From NCBI GenBank assembly GCA_040219295.1, contig JAVJST010000011.1, forward strand, positions 62,001 through 126,000: a DNA stretch of 64,000 bases. The letters are read 5' to 3'. This document shows, piece after piece, positions 8,798 through 17,780 of this stretch. A program made the position numbers and the translations under genes. Under the pieces are notes generated by a model. It searched no databases. It was not told where the DNA came from and saw only the letters and a list, made by a program, of their open reading frames with translations. Position 1 is the stretch's first letter; each line of letters begins with the position of its first letter. This DNA comes from JAVJST01 sp040219295 (GTDB lineage Bacteria > Pseudomonadota > Alphaproteobacteria > Rhodospirillales > Casp-alpha2).

Positions 8798-9733
8798 TTG
8801 TCACTGCTCATTCACATCAACACGGACAGCTGGATGCCGGATAAGGACCTGCACGCCATCCTTCAACCGATGATGCCGGAAACGATAATCCATCTCGGCC
8901 GTCCGGACAGGGTTCTGGAAGATGTCACCATGATGGCGACGACCGACTTCGACAAAGACGTGATGACCTTTCTGCCAAACCTTCAGCTCGTCCAGAAACT
9001 CGGCGCCGGCGTCGAAGCCATGGTCAACGATCCTCACTTGCCGGATCACGTACGCGTTACGCGTCTGGCCTCGCACAACCAGGCCGTCGAAATGGCACAG
9101 TACTGCCTTGCCTACATCCTGCACGGTCAACGCAACATGGCGTATCACCGCGAACAACAGCTGGCGGGGGTGTGGCACGAGATCCCGTCATTGCGAAACG
9201 AGAAAACGACCGTCGCGGTGCTCGGTCTCGGCACCATCGGCTCGATGATCGCCAGCATGTTGTTGTCCTTTGACTTCCGGGTCGTCGGCTGGAGCCGATC
9301 AGCGAAAACAATCGAGGGAGTCGAGTGCCGCGCCGGTGCCGAATCGCTACCCGCTGTCCTTAGCAAGGCCGACTATGTCGTCGCGATCTTGCCGTCAACA
9401 CCGGAGACGACGGACCTGTTCGACGGCGCGATGTTGCAGAGGATGAAACCCGGCAGCACGCTGATCAACATTGGCCGCGGCACGCTGATCGCGGAGGCCG
9501 ATCTGATCGCGGCGCTGGACGCCGGGACGCCGGGGCGCGCGATCCTCGACGTCTTCCGCGAGGAACCCCTGCCCGCCGGCCACCCATTCTGGACCCACCC
9601 AGCAATCACGGTTACGCCGCATGTATCAGGGTGGAACATCGACGACGGATTTCCGGACGTGGCGGAGAACTATCGCCGGCTAATGGCGGGCGAGCCTTTG
9701 CTTCACGAGATCGACCGGACTGCAGGTTACTGA
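8798..9733 (+). CDS. GhrA-like glyoxylate/hydroxypyruvate reductase (D-2-hydroxyacid dehydrogenase)
   Basis: 311 residues. The best start is a TTG with GGAG seven bases upstream. The NAD(P)-binding motif is VLGLGTIGSMIAS near residues 140-152. The catalytic triad of the family is present: Arg in NIGRGTL near 227, Glu in REEPLPAGHPFW near 255, and His in TPHVSGW near 275. Length and the short N-terminal domain fit the GhrA subgroup, which reduces glyoxylate or hydroxypyruvate. It follows the antiporter by 36 bases and may be cotranscribed. It converges with the M20 hydrolase gene. Confidence 0.9.
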   Translation: MSLLIHINTDSWMPDKDLHAILQPMMPETIIHLGRPDRVLEDVTMMATTDFDKDVMTFLPNLQLVQKLGAGVEAMVNDPHLPDHVRVTRLASHNQAVEMAQYCLAYILHGQRNMAYHREQQLAGVWHEIPSLRNEKTTVAVLGLGTIGSMIASMLLSFDFRVVGWSRSAKTIEGVECRAGAESLPAVLSKADYVVAILPSTPETTDLFDGAMLQRMKPGSTLINIGRGTLIAEADLIAALDAGTPGRAILDVFREEPLPAGHPFWTHPAITVTPHVSGWNIDDGFPDVAENYRRLMAGEPLLHEIDRTAGY

Positions 9734-9739
9734 TCGGAC

Positions 9740-10990
9740 CTAAACGGCGGCCCGATTGGCACGCGCCAGCACGGCGTGCAGCAGGACATTGAGGCCCGGC
9801 TCCGTCTGCATCCTGTCGATGTCCTCGGCTTCGTTATGCGAGATACCATCCTTGCACGGCGAAAAAATCAGCGCCGTGGGCGCGACCCGCGATATCGCGT
9901 AAGCGTCATGTCCGGCCTGACTCAGCATCTCCCGATGAGGCGCGCCGATCTTGTCTGATGCATTCTTCACAAGTTCGATCAATTCGTCACTGAAGACCTC
10001 GTCGCCGAACGACCAACGCTGAAGGATTTCGACGTCGACGCCGCATGTCTCGCTGTGCGTTGCGATCGCCGCTTCGATATCGGCCAACATAGCGTCCGCC
10101 TCCTGCGGTTCCGGATGGCGGCAATCCATCGTCAGGTCGGCGATTTCGCAGATGATACCGGGCTTGTTGGGCCATGGCAGTAAACGCGGTGAAGTCGCCT
10201 TGCCACCCGTATCGGCGAACCTGCAGCCGATATCGTAGACCGACGAAATGATCTTCGCGGCGGCAGCCAGGGCGTCGCGCCGTTCCGGCATTTCCGTCGG
10301 CCCGGCATGACCGGTCATGCCGGTCAGTTTGACCCTGAGGCCGTGCGCCTTGTAGCCACCGACGACGACGCCGACGGGAACGTTCGCGCGCTCCAGCTCC
10401 GGGGCCTGCTCGATATGAAGCTCGAAATAGGAATCGAAAATTCGCTTAAACGGTACCACGTCGCATTCAATGTCGAATCGGTCAAGTTCTTCACCGACCG
10501 AGACCCCGTCGTCATCGGCCTGTGCCCGAACCCAGTCCAGATCCAACGCACCGATGTGCGTTAGCGAACCCATCATCGGCGGCTGGAACCGGGCGCCCTC
10601 CTCATTGGTCCAGCAGGCAACCTCAATGGGATGACGTGTTACTACACCGGTCTCGTTCAGGGTGCGGATGACCTCCAGCCCCGCGAGCACACCGAGAATG
10701 CCGTCGAATCGACCGCCGGCAACCTGGGTGTCCAGATGGGATCCGATCACCACAGGCGGCAGGTCATTGTCGGTCCCGTCGCGCCGGGCGAACAAGTTGG
10801 CCACCGAATCACGGCTAACCTTCAGACCTTCCGCCTTGCACCAGTCCACGAACAGCCGCCGCATGTCCTGATCGGAATCCGAAAGCGCCAGCCGCCGCAA
10901 CCCGTTCGCGCGCCCCTTGCCAATCTGCGCTGAGGCATCCAACGTCCGCCACAGGCGGTCCAGATCGATGCGAATGTTGCCCGGATCCAT
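9740..10990 (-). CDS. M20-family Zn-dependent amidohydrolase (allantoate/N-carbamoyl-amino-acid hydrolase type)
   Basis: 416 residues. Metal and substrate motifs of the hydantoinase/carbamoylase branch are visible: GSHLDTQ near residue 82, NEEGARFQPPMMGS near 129-142, ELHIEQ with the metal-binding His near 190, and GMTGHAGPTEMPERRDA near 240-256 in the dimer lid domain. Relatives hydrolyse allantoate, 3-ureidopropionate or N-carbamoyl-L-amino acids, releasing ammonia and CO2. It begins only 10 bases after the arginine-deiminase-type gene, so the two probably act on one guanidino- or ureido-compound: the first makes a ureido product and this enzyme removes the carbamoyl group. Confidence 0.88.
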   Translation of the reverse strand: MDPGNIRIDLDRLWRTLDASAQIGKGRANGLRRLALSDSDQDMRRLFVDWCKAEGLKVSRDSVANLFARRDGTDNDLPPVVIGSHLDTQVAGGRFDGILGVLAGLEVIRTLNETGVVTRHPIEVACWTNEEGARFQPPMMGSLTHIGALDLDWVRAQADDDGVSVGEELDRFDIECDVVPFKRIFDSYFELHIEQAPELERANVPVGVVVGGYKAHGLRVKLTGMTGHAGPTEMPERRDALAAAAKIISSVYDIGCRFADTGGKATSPRLLPWPNKPGIICEIADLTMDCRHPEPQEADAMLADIEAAIATHSETCGVDVEILQRWSFGDEVFSDELIELVKNASDKIGAPHREMLSQAGHDAYAISRVAPTALIFSPCKDGISHNEAEDIDRMQTEPGLNVLLHAVLARANRAAV

Positions 10991-11000
10991 GATGACTTGC

Positions 11001-11939
11001 TCAGACCGGATCGCGGCGGAGTGACTGCGCCATGCAGTGAATGCCGCCGCCCATCATCGTGATCATCGACATGTCCGGATCGTAGACCTTGAATCCGAGC
11101 GCCCGTAGCTTGGTGTTGAGATCCTTGCTGCACAACGGCGAAAGCACACGTTCGTTGCCCAGCGACATCACGTTGCAGCCGAGCGCCATGGTATCCTTGA
11201 AACCGACTGGAACGATCTCGATCTTGCGCTGCTTGAGCCAATCAACGACATCATCGGGTGTCGTATCGAGGCACACGGCGGCGCACTTGTCCGCGATCAT
11301 GCAAACCATCAGATCGATATGGACGTAGAACGGGTCGATCGGCGCATACTTGACCTCCCAACCCTCCTTCTCCATCCAGCCTCCGATCTGCTTGGCCGAA
11401 ACCTCCTCACAACGCAGTCCCGTGTAACCGATCAGCACGGCGCCGGGTTCGACGATGTGGAAGTCACCGCCCTCGAAGCTGCCGGCGGAGACCATGTCGT
11501 AGATCGGGATGCCGGCCTCGAGATAGAAACGGATGGCCGTTGCATACTCGCCACGTCGACGCGGATTCGCCATCTGCGTGATCACGGCGCCCCAAGGCGT
11601 CATGAAACTCGAGTCGCGGGCATACAGTCCGTAAGAGAGATGTCCATCCGCAGGCAGCGTATGAATCGTCACGCCGGCATCAGTGTAGGCATCCGTCATC
11701 TCACGGTACTGCTTCATCGCCGCCTGATGGTCCCAATGCAACCCGCGTCGCTCGGTATCGCGATAGATCGAACTGAATCCGGCGTTGTCCATCGGGCCGA
11801 AGGTTTCCACCGGACCAAGCAGCACGTCATGGAGTAACCCGTACTCGGAATTGATCCCCCAATCCTCAAGCGGAGCTGTACCTCCTTTCGGGTTTCTCCG
11901 CTGCAGCGGGATCGTGTCGTTGACGCCGTCTTTGGGCAT
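11001..11939 (-). CDS. Arginine deiminase/dimethylargininase-superfamily hydrolase
   Basis: 312 residues from the ATG at 11939, which has AGGAG about ten bases upstream; an upstream in-frame extension would run through a hairpin and is unlikely. Guanidine-modifying superfamily motifs are seen: SFEGGDFH near the middle with acidic substrate ligands, DPFYVHIDLMV with the catalytic His, and GGGIHCMAQSLRRDP at the C-terminus with Cys302 as nucleophile. The family hydrolyses or transfers amidino groups of arginine derivatives. The exact substrate is not readable; candidates are arginine, N-methylated arginines or other guanidino acids. It is downstream of tmm and directly upstream of the M20 hydrolase. 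Confidence 0.86.
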   Translation of the reverse strand: MPKDGVNDTIPLQRRNPKGGTAPLEDWGINSEYGLLHDVLLGPVETFGPMDNAGFSSIYRDTERRGLHWDHQAAMKQYREMTDAYTDAGVTIHTLPADGHLSYGLYARDSSFMTPWGAVITQMANPRRRGEYATAIRFYLEAGIPIYDMVSAGSFEGGDFHIVEPGAVLIGYTGLRCEEVSAKQIGGWMEKEGWEVKYAPIDPFYVHIDLMVCMIADKCAAVCLDTTPDDVVDWLKQRKIEIVPVGFKDTMALGCNVMSLGNERVLSPLCSKDLNTKLRALGFKVYDPDMSMITMMGGGIHCMAQSLRRDPV

Positions 11940-12000
11940 GGTTGGCGAACTCCTGTCTAGGCGGCCCGGGCGCCGCACCTCGATCCCGGCTTGAATAGCG

Positions 12001-12029
12001 ATGGCCGCCCCGGATCCCGAGGCGGCCAT
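12001..12029 (-). terminator. Inverted repeat between tmm and the deiminase gene, possible terminator or processing hairpin
   Basis: A 9-bp perfect stem (ATGGCCGCC / GGCGGCCAT) with an 11-base centre lies 25 bases after the tmm stop on the minus strand. No run of T follows, so it is not a textbook Rho-independent terminator. It could attenuate read-through into the downstream pair or stabilise the tmm message. Confidence 0.4.
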
Positions 12030-12053
12030 CCGAACGAGTCCCGGTCCGTCAGA

Positions 12054-13391
12054 CTAGTTCTTAAGATAGCTCTCCATCGAGTCGTCGAGCGCATCTTTCC
12101 AAGGCGTATGATGCACCGGTGCCATGGTTCCCGTAATAACCGATTTGTAACAGTTGTTGCGGAAGGTCATGATGTTCTCCTTCTTGTGCTTCTTCCACTG
12201 GAAGAACGCCTCGCAGGCGCCGTCGACGTCGAAGCTCGGATAATCGGTATCCGCAATCAGTTCCTTGACGTAGTCTCCCTGATAGACGATCGCATCGTGA
12301 TCGCTGTCGTAAGCATCCTCGCGCGCCACGCGGTCGACGACGTCAGCAGCGCGGGCATCGTGATCCGGGACCGCAATTCGGCCCATGATGATGTCGCGAA
12401 CATACCACGCCTGGGCGTCGAACATGTTGAAGGTGAACCACTGGTCCTGCATGCCGAGGTAGAACAGTTTCGGATTGTCTACCCAGACGACGCCCTTGTA
12501 GAGATCCGCCGACGCCAGCCTGTTCGCCGTACGCAGCTTGAGGTCCTCTTCCATGAACGGGAAGTGATGAAGGTATCCCGTACAAAGGATAATTGCGTCG
12601 ACGTCGGCGGTCGAACCGTCCTTGAAGGTACAGGTGTTCTTTTCGACCTTCTGCAGCAGTGGAACCTCTTTCCAGTTGTCCGGCCACTTGTAGCCCATCG
12701 GGGCCGTACGGTGCGAAACCGTCACTGACTTGCAGCCGTACTTCCAGCACTGCGAACCGATGTCCTCGGCCGAATAGGACGTGCCGATGATCAGAATATC
12801 CTTGTCCTTGAATTCCAGGGCGTCGCGGAAATCGTGCGCGTGAAGGACACGGCCATTGAATGACTCAAAGCCATCGAACTTGGGCACGTTCGGCGTCGAG
12901 AAGTGACCCGACGCGACGACGACGTGATCGAACTCTTCCGAATACTCTTTATCGTGCGGCAAGTCGTGGACGGTCACGGTGAACTTGCCGGTACCTTCAT
13001 CATAAGACACCCGACGCACAGCGGTCTGGAAGCGAATCCACTTGCGAACGTCAGCTTTCTTGACTCGACCTTCGATGTAGTCGAACAAAACCGCACGCGG
13101 CGGATACGACGCGATCTGCTTTCCGAAGTGCTCCTCAAACGAATAGTCCGCGAACTCAAGCCCTTCCTTGGGGCCGTTGGACCAGAGATACCGGTACATG
13201 GAGCAGTGAACCGGTTCTCCGAACTCGTCGAGCCCGGTACGCCACGTGTAGTTCCAGAGGCCGCCCCAGTTGTCCTGCTTCTCGAAGCAGACGATCTCGG
13301 GAATCTCGGCACCCTTCTGAGCTGCCGACTGGAAAGCCCTGAGCTGGGCTAGACCGGAAGGGCCGGCCCCGACTATCGCAACTCTCGTCAT
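12054..13391 (-). CDS. tmm: Trimethylamine monooxygenase
   Basis: 445 residues from the ATG at 13391, preceded by GGGAG at seven bases. It is an FAD- and NADPH-dependent flavin-containing monooxygenase oxidising trimethylamine to trimethylamine N-oxide. Motifs are GAGPSGL (FAD, residues 8-14), the FMO signature FNGRVLHAHDF near 180-190, the NADPH site GTSYSAEDIG near 205-214, and LCTGYLHHFPF near 315. Stretches such as FEKQDNWGGLWNYTWRTG and YLWSNGPKEGLEFADYSFEE match my memory of Methylocella/Roseobacter Tmm closely. It lies 52 bases downstream of tdm on the same strand, the expected next enzyme of the pathway. Confidence 0.95.
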   Translation of the reverse strand: MTRVAIVGAGPSGLAQLRAFQSAAQKGAEIPEIVCFEKQDNWGGLWNYTWRTGLDEFGEPVHCSMYRYLWSNGPKEGLEFADYSFEEHFGKQIASYPPRAVLFDYIEGRVKKADVRKWIRFQTAVRRVSYDEGTGKFTVTVHDLPHDKEYSEEFDHVVVASGHFSTPNVPKFDGFESFNGRVLHAHDFRDALEFKDKDILIIGTSYSAEDIGSQCWKYGCKSVTVSHRTAPMGYKWPDNWKEVPLLQKVEKNTCTFKDGSTADVDAIILCTGYLHHFPFMEEDLKLRTANRLASADLYKGVVWVDNPKLFYLGMQDQWFTFNMFDAQAWYVRDIIMGRIAVPDHDARAADVVDRVAREDAYDSDHDAIVYQGDYVKELIADTDYPSFDVDGACEAFFQWKKHKKENIMTFRNNCYKSVITGTMAPVHHTPWKDALDDSMESYLKN

Positions 13392-13443
13392 ATCAAATCT
13401 CCCTGGTCTGTTTATTGTCCATGAACAACTGATCTGATGCGCC

Positions 13444-15819
13444 TCACGACCGCGGGCGCTCCTTCTTCGGATCATAATGGGGGAACGCGACGACCGTCGC
13501 GGGCAGGCGTTTCTGGTGACCGTCGAGCTTTCCGACCTCGACCTCCGTTCCCGGCTCTGCATATTCGACGGCCATGCGGCACAGTGCGATGTTCTTGGCG
13601 AGGACGGGTGAGCGCATGCCGCTCGTCACCACGCCGACCTGATGGCGGCCAACGTGAACGCAGTCCCCGTGCTGGGCCTGTTCGCTGCCGATCAGCTCCA
13701 GTCCCACCAGTTTGCGCTGGGGATTTTCCTTTCTCTTCACCAGGGCCTCGCGACCGATGAAATCTTCCTGTTTCGATTTCAGAGGCACCGTGAAGCCGAT
13801 CCCGGCCTCGAACGGGTCGGTCTGATCGTCGAACTCGTACCCGGCAAAGATGAGGCCGGACTCGATCCGCAACATGTCGAGCGCATCCAGGCCCAGCGGC
13901 ACCATGCCTTCCGGCTCGCCGGCTTCCCACACGGCATCCCAGACAGCGGGCGCGTCATCGGGGTGGCAGAAGACCTCATAGCCGAGTTCGCCCGAGTAAC
14001 CGGTCCGCGACACCATAACGGGGACGCCGTCGAAATCGCCGATACGGCCGATCGAAAACTTGAACCAATCGAGTTCATCCATGTTCGGTTGCGCCGGCGG
14101 CGTCCAGATGATCTTACGCAGGATACTCCGGCTCAATGGTCCCTGAACCGCAATGTTATGCAACTGATCGGTCGAGGAACGCACCCGGACATCGAGGCCC
14201 ATTTCATGCGCCTGCTTGCGCAACCATTCGCCGCCGTAGTCATTGCCGCCGATCCAGCGGAAATTATCCTCGCCGAGACGAAACACCGTGCCGTCATCGA
14301 CCATCGTGCCCGTGTTGTAGCACATCGCCGTGTAAACGACGTCGCCCGGCGCCAGACGGCGGACGTTCCGGGTCACGCAACGCTGCATCAGGGTCTCGGC
14401 ATCAGGACCGACGACCTCAAACTTGCGGAGCGGCGAAAGGTCCAAGACAACGGCCTTCTCGCGGCATGCCCAATACTCGTCGATCGCACCTAGGTTCGTG
14501 TAATCGCTGGCCAACCAGTATCCGTTGTACTCCACGAAATTCCTCGTCAGCTTCGAGGTCCTGGCATGAAATCCGGTTTCCTTCGTCATCTCGACCTCCG
14601 AGTCCGGCCGCTTGCGAAAGCCGATTGAACGTTTCGCCGACAAACTGGCGGGATAGACGCGCACATGAATGTCCGTTGGATCCCAGTTGTTGGCGCTGGA
14701 AATATCATCTGGGCAGGCCGACGAAATGCCGACGAGATCTGTCAAGGCCTGCATAAGCACGTAGTCACCAGGGCGCGACCAGGGTTCGTCCAGGTAGAAC
14801 TGGTTATTGTCGTCGATTCCGGTGTTGTAGAAAAAGTTCATCGCCATCCACCCGCGGCGCGGCGCGATGGAATGTTGGGCAAGCTGATTGTTGAAGTTAT
14901 CCGAGCAGTTGATGTGCCCGAAGTAACCGGCGTCCTCATAGTACTTAGCAGCACACGCGAGGCCGAAAGCGTCATGACGCGTGCAACTGTCTTGTATCAT
15001 TTCGACCAGCGGCTTGAAGTCCTGATCATAGTACTTTGCGTGTAGTCCCGGGCCGGGGTAGCCATGGCCCATCAGCGTCCGCGTCGTCGTCACGTCGAGA
15101 CATCTTTCGATGCCCTTTTCAAGCTTCGACACGTCGAACGCCTGGAAATCGCTGCACTGGCGCCCGGCAACGTCGATCACCTGGATGAACTCGCCGGCCT
15201 TCACCTCGAACGCCTTGGCGGTGCGTCGATCAACCCTGATATCCAGCCGCGGTTCGGCCAACGGTTCTGGCAGATGCTCCTGTCCCGGCTGAACCGGCTC
15301 GGCGCGTTGAATGTAGACGGTCAGTTCGGTCGGCGGGTTCTGTTCGTCGACGCGCATGGGCCCGCCCGGCGCGGCAACGATGACCGTCCCTCTGCCTGCC
15401 GAAACCAAGGTTTCCGCATCGCCGGGACGGCTGTCCGGCGAGAATAGTGAAATGCTCTTTGCACCCGTGATATCGATGCCATGGCGTACCAGGCGACTGG
15501 CGGTCGGTCCTTCTGCGCCCTCGCGCGCGAGGATCGACTTGATGCCTTCGGCGGCGCCATCCGGAGCCCTGCCGAACATTCCGGGATCAGGCGACCCCGC
15601 TTCCGCGAACGGCGTTACTTCGCAACGCTGCTCGCCCTCGACGTTAATGATCCGGAGCCTGTCATCGCCGTTGATCGTTACGACGATGCTGCCACCGCCC
15701 GGCACACAATGGCGCTCCATGTCCGGTCCGGGCAACGGCAGTCCGGGGCGCAGAACCCGTGCGCGTTCCATGCCTGATGACGTGGATTGTACCATGAGCG
15801 GGCAGTCTCCCTTGGGCAT
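13444..15819 (-). CDS. tdm: Trimethylamine N-oxide demethylase (DUF1989 + GcvT)
   Basis: 791 residues. The N-terminal half (to about 400) is a DUF1989/urea-carboxylase-associated-like region with conserved cysteines, including HDAFGLACAAKYYED and GHINCSDNFN. The C-terminal half (about 420-785) is a GcvT aminomethyltransferase-like, tetrahydrofolate-binding domain (SRTGYSGELGYEVF, LGLDALDMLRIESG). This architecture is that of Tdm, which splits TMAO into dimethylamine and formaldehyde, the latter captured by tetrahydrofolate. The start may instead be the ATG at 15795, which has AAGGGAG upstream at 11 bases; the ATG at 15819 has AAAAAGG almost touching it. First gene of the tdm-tmm array. Confidence 0.93.
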   Translation of the reverse strand: MPKGDCPLMVQSTSSGMERARVLRPGLPLPGPDMERHCVPGGGSIVVTINGDDRLRIINVEGEQRCEVTPFAEAGSPDPGMFGRAPDGAAEGIKSILAREGAEGPTASRLVRHGIDITGAKSISLFSPDSRPGDAETLVSAGRGTVIVAAPGGPMRVDEQNPPTELTVYIQRAEPVQPGQEHLPEPLAEPRLDIRVDRRTAKAFEVKAGEFIQVIDVAGRQCSDFQAFDVSKLEKGIERCLDVTTTRTLMGHGYPGPGLHAKYYDQDFKPLVEMIQDSCTRHDAFGLACAAKYYEDAGYFGHINCSDNFNNQLAQHSIAPRRGWMAMNFFYNTGIDDNNQFYLDEPWSRPGDYVLMQALTDLVGISSACPDDISSANNWDPTDIHVRVYPASLSAKRSIGFRKRPDSEVEMTKETGFHARTSKLTRNFVEYNGYWLASDYTNLGAIDEYWACREKAVVLDLSPLRKFEVVGPDAETLMQRCVTRNVRRLAPGDVVYTAMCYNTGTMVDDGTVFRLGEDNFRWIGGNDYGGEWLRKQAHEMGLDVRVRSSTDQLHNIAVQGPLSRSILRKIIWTPPAQPNMDELDWFKFSIGRIGDFDGVPVMVSRTGYSGELGYEVFCHPDDAPAVWDAVWEAGEPEGMVPLGLDALDMLRIESGLIFAGYEFDDQTDPFEAGIGFTVPLKSKQEDFIGREALVKRKENPQRKLVGLELIGSEQAQHGDCVHVGRHQVGVVTSGMRSPVLAKNIALCRMAVEYAEPGTEVEVGKLDGHQKRLPATVVAFPHYDPKKERPRS

Positions 15820-15951
15820 GTCCTTTTTGTGTTATTGATAGCCCATTGAAAAGTGTCCACTGATCTCCGTTACCGATCAATACTGGGAATGGGCCATATT
15901 TGGTACCAGGCGAAACCCCAAGCCAAGCTGGTTGTGCTCTAGGAGGTCTTC

Positions 15952-16299
15952 ATGGGCGACGATACACCGAAGCGAGAAATTACCAACATCTATGAGGCAT
16001 CCTTCAAACCTTACGATATGGAGGGTCCCGTCCAGGACAACATGAGCTACCTATCGCCGACGTACGATCGATACGGCGACAAGCAGGGCGTCTATGTCAT
16101 TCGCATGGAACCCGGGGCCGAGACCATTGCACACACGCATGGCATGAACGAGGACTATCTGATCATCGAAGGCGAACTGATCGAACCCGACGGCCGCGTG
16201 CTCGGCCCTGGCGAATTCGTGCACCAGGATCCGGGGACCCACCACAACTCGCGCACGGAGACAGGGTGCCTGATTATCGGGTTTGACTGGAAACGCTAG
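15952..16299 (+). CDS. Small cupin-domain protein
   Basis: 115 residues, a single cupin barrel. Cupin motif 1 is GAETIAHTHGMNEDYLIIEGEL near residues 55-76 with the usual two His and a Glu metal ligand; motif 2 is the PGEFVHQDPGTHHNSRTETG stretch with a further His. A very strong AGGAGGT ribosome-binding site precedes the ATG. It is divergent from tdm and could be a metal-bound sensor or a small detoxifying enzyme in trimethylamine metabolism, but that is inferred only from position. It overlaps the convergent kinase gene by 4 bases. Confidence 0.82.
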   Translation: MGDDTPKREITNIYEASFKPYDMEGPVQDNMSYLSPTYDRYGDKQGVYVIRMEPGAETIAHTHGMNEDYLIIEGELIEPDGRVLGPGEFVHQDPGTHHNSRTETGCLIIGFDWKR

Positions 16300-17750
16300 T
16301 TTACTGCCGCGCGGGTGTTTGGAGCGGCCGGCCACCAGACACGCATTGCGCAACCCCGGTCGGTTAGCGGACTGTCGATTTCCAGCCGCCCGCCTTCCTG
16401 CTCGACGATCTTGCCAACCATTGCCAGTCCGACCCCAGACGTCTCCTTTACGTCCCGGCTCTTCAAGGTCTCGAATATCTGAACGACCTTGTCGTGGAAC
16501 TTCGGGTCTATTCCGGGCCCGTCGTCAACAATCGAGAACACAACGAACTCACCGTCGCGACGCGCCGACACCGTAACCTGCCCGATTTCCCGATCATGGT
16601 GCTTTATGGCATTCTCGATCAGGTTCTGCATGACCTGTTGGAGCCGAACCCTGGCGGCACGGACGGACGGCATGGTGCCGGTTCGCTGTACCTTGAACCC
16701 CACCGGAATGTCCAACAATCCGATGATCTCGTCGAACAACCCGCCCGAATCGAACTCCGTGACCGTTGCGTCATCGGAAGAGGCCATGGTCGCGCGCGCA
16801 TAGTTCAGCAGGCCGGTCAAAAGCGCATCGAGGCGCGCGGCGCGGCCCTGAAGTAGTTCAAGGTTCTTCTTGGTTTCGGGCGTGAACCCTTTCTCCAGGT
16901 CGTCAGCGATCCATTGCGCAGTGGTCATAATGCCGCGAAGCGGCGAGCGAAGATCATGCGACGCGGCATAGGCAAAGTCCTCGAGGTCCTTGTTGGACCG
17001 GCGAAGCTCCGCCGCCTGCACCTTGAGTGATTCCTGTGCCGCCCTCGCGGCAGCGTATCGGCGATCAAAATCGTTCGCGATCTCTTTCAACTCGTTCTCG
17101 CTTCGCGCAATGTCGGCATCGTCGATCTGCTCGTCGGCGGCAATCTGGCGGACCCGATCGCGGAACCCGACCAGCGGGAACATGATCCCGACAACGAACA
17201 GGGCGTAGCAGGCGAAGATCAACAGGAGGATCACCGCAGCGGCACCGATCGTCGACACGATCACCCGGGACTCGATACTGTCAAGCTCCCGCGCCTCGTA
17301 GCTGGACAATCGGTTCGACAGCGATGCCAAGGCGTGGGAGCTCGACAGGAACGAATACCTCAGAGCTTCTGGCACCTCGACCTCTCCGCCGTTATCAGTC
17401 ATCAGGTTGGCGAGATTCTTCGAAACGTTTCGGATGTTGTCGACATTTCGCTCCATTCTCGCGACCATCGGCAGTTGACCGGCGTCCGTCGCCCGCAACT
17501 GGACCAGCAGATTGTCGAGCGAGTCGACCCTATCGGCGAACTGGCGGAACACGCGCCCGTTCGGCCGGGTCTGCATTTCGTTCACGAGCGTGGACAGATC
17601 CAGTACCGCACCGCTGATCCGAATGGCCAGGCCTTCCTGCGCGCGGATGTTCCGCATGGTGGTCACGCCATAGACCTGAACGGCGACCATCAAGCCGACG
17701 AGTATGACCAGAGTGATGGCAACGATATTGGCGCCGGTCGATATCCGCAA
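16296..17750 (-). CDS. Membrane sensor histidine kinase
   Basis: 484 residues. Membrane helices at about 8-30 and 166-190 enclose a periplasmic region of roughly 135 residues; a HAMP-like linker follows. HisKA carries the phospho-acceptor His265 in YAASHDLRSPLRG. The ATPase domain has the N box QNLIENAIKH, G1 DDGPGI and G2 SGVGLAMV. The start is a TTG (minus strand at 17750) with AGAGGA about ten bases upstream. It follows the periplasmic binding protein gene by 30 bases on the same strand, and no response regulator is nearby, so the binding protein may be its ligand-sensing partner. Confidence 0.9.
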   Translation of the reverse strand: MRISTGANIVAITLVILVGLMVAVQVYGVTTMRNIRAQEGLAIRISGAVLDLSTLVNEMQTRPNGRVFRQFADRVDSLDNLLVQLRATDAGQLPMVARMERNVDNIRNVSKNLANLMTDNGGEVEVPEALRYSFLSSSHALASLSNRLSSYEARELDSIESRVIVSTIGAAAVILLLIFACYALFVVGIMFPLVGFRDRVRQIAADEQIDDADIARSENELKEIANDFDRRYAAARAAQESLKVQAAELRRSNKDLEDFAYAASHDLRSPLRGIMTTAQWIADDLEKGFTPETKKNLELLQGRAARLDALLTGLLNYARATMASSDDATVTEFDSGGLFDEIIGLLDIPVGFKVQRTGTMPSVRAARVRLQQVMQNLIENAIKHHDREIGQVTVSARRDGEFVVFSIVDDGPGIDPKFHDKVVQIFETLKSRDVKETSGVGLAMVGKIVEQEGGRLEIDSPLTDRGCAMRVWWPAAPNTRAAVN

Positions 17751-17780
17751 AGATCGCGTTTCCTCTAGTTCGCGGGCCGA

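Noticed and set aside
11940..12029. N-terminal extension of the deiminase gene
   Set aside because: It would translate a hairpin and lacks a ribosome site; the ATG at 11939 has AGGAG.
13392..13562. Long upstream extension of tmm
   Set aside because: It overlaps the end of tdm by over 100 bases; MTRVAIVGAG at 13391 is the normal Tmm start.
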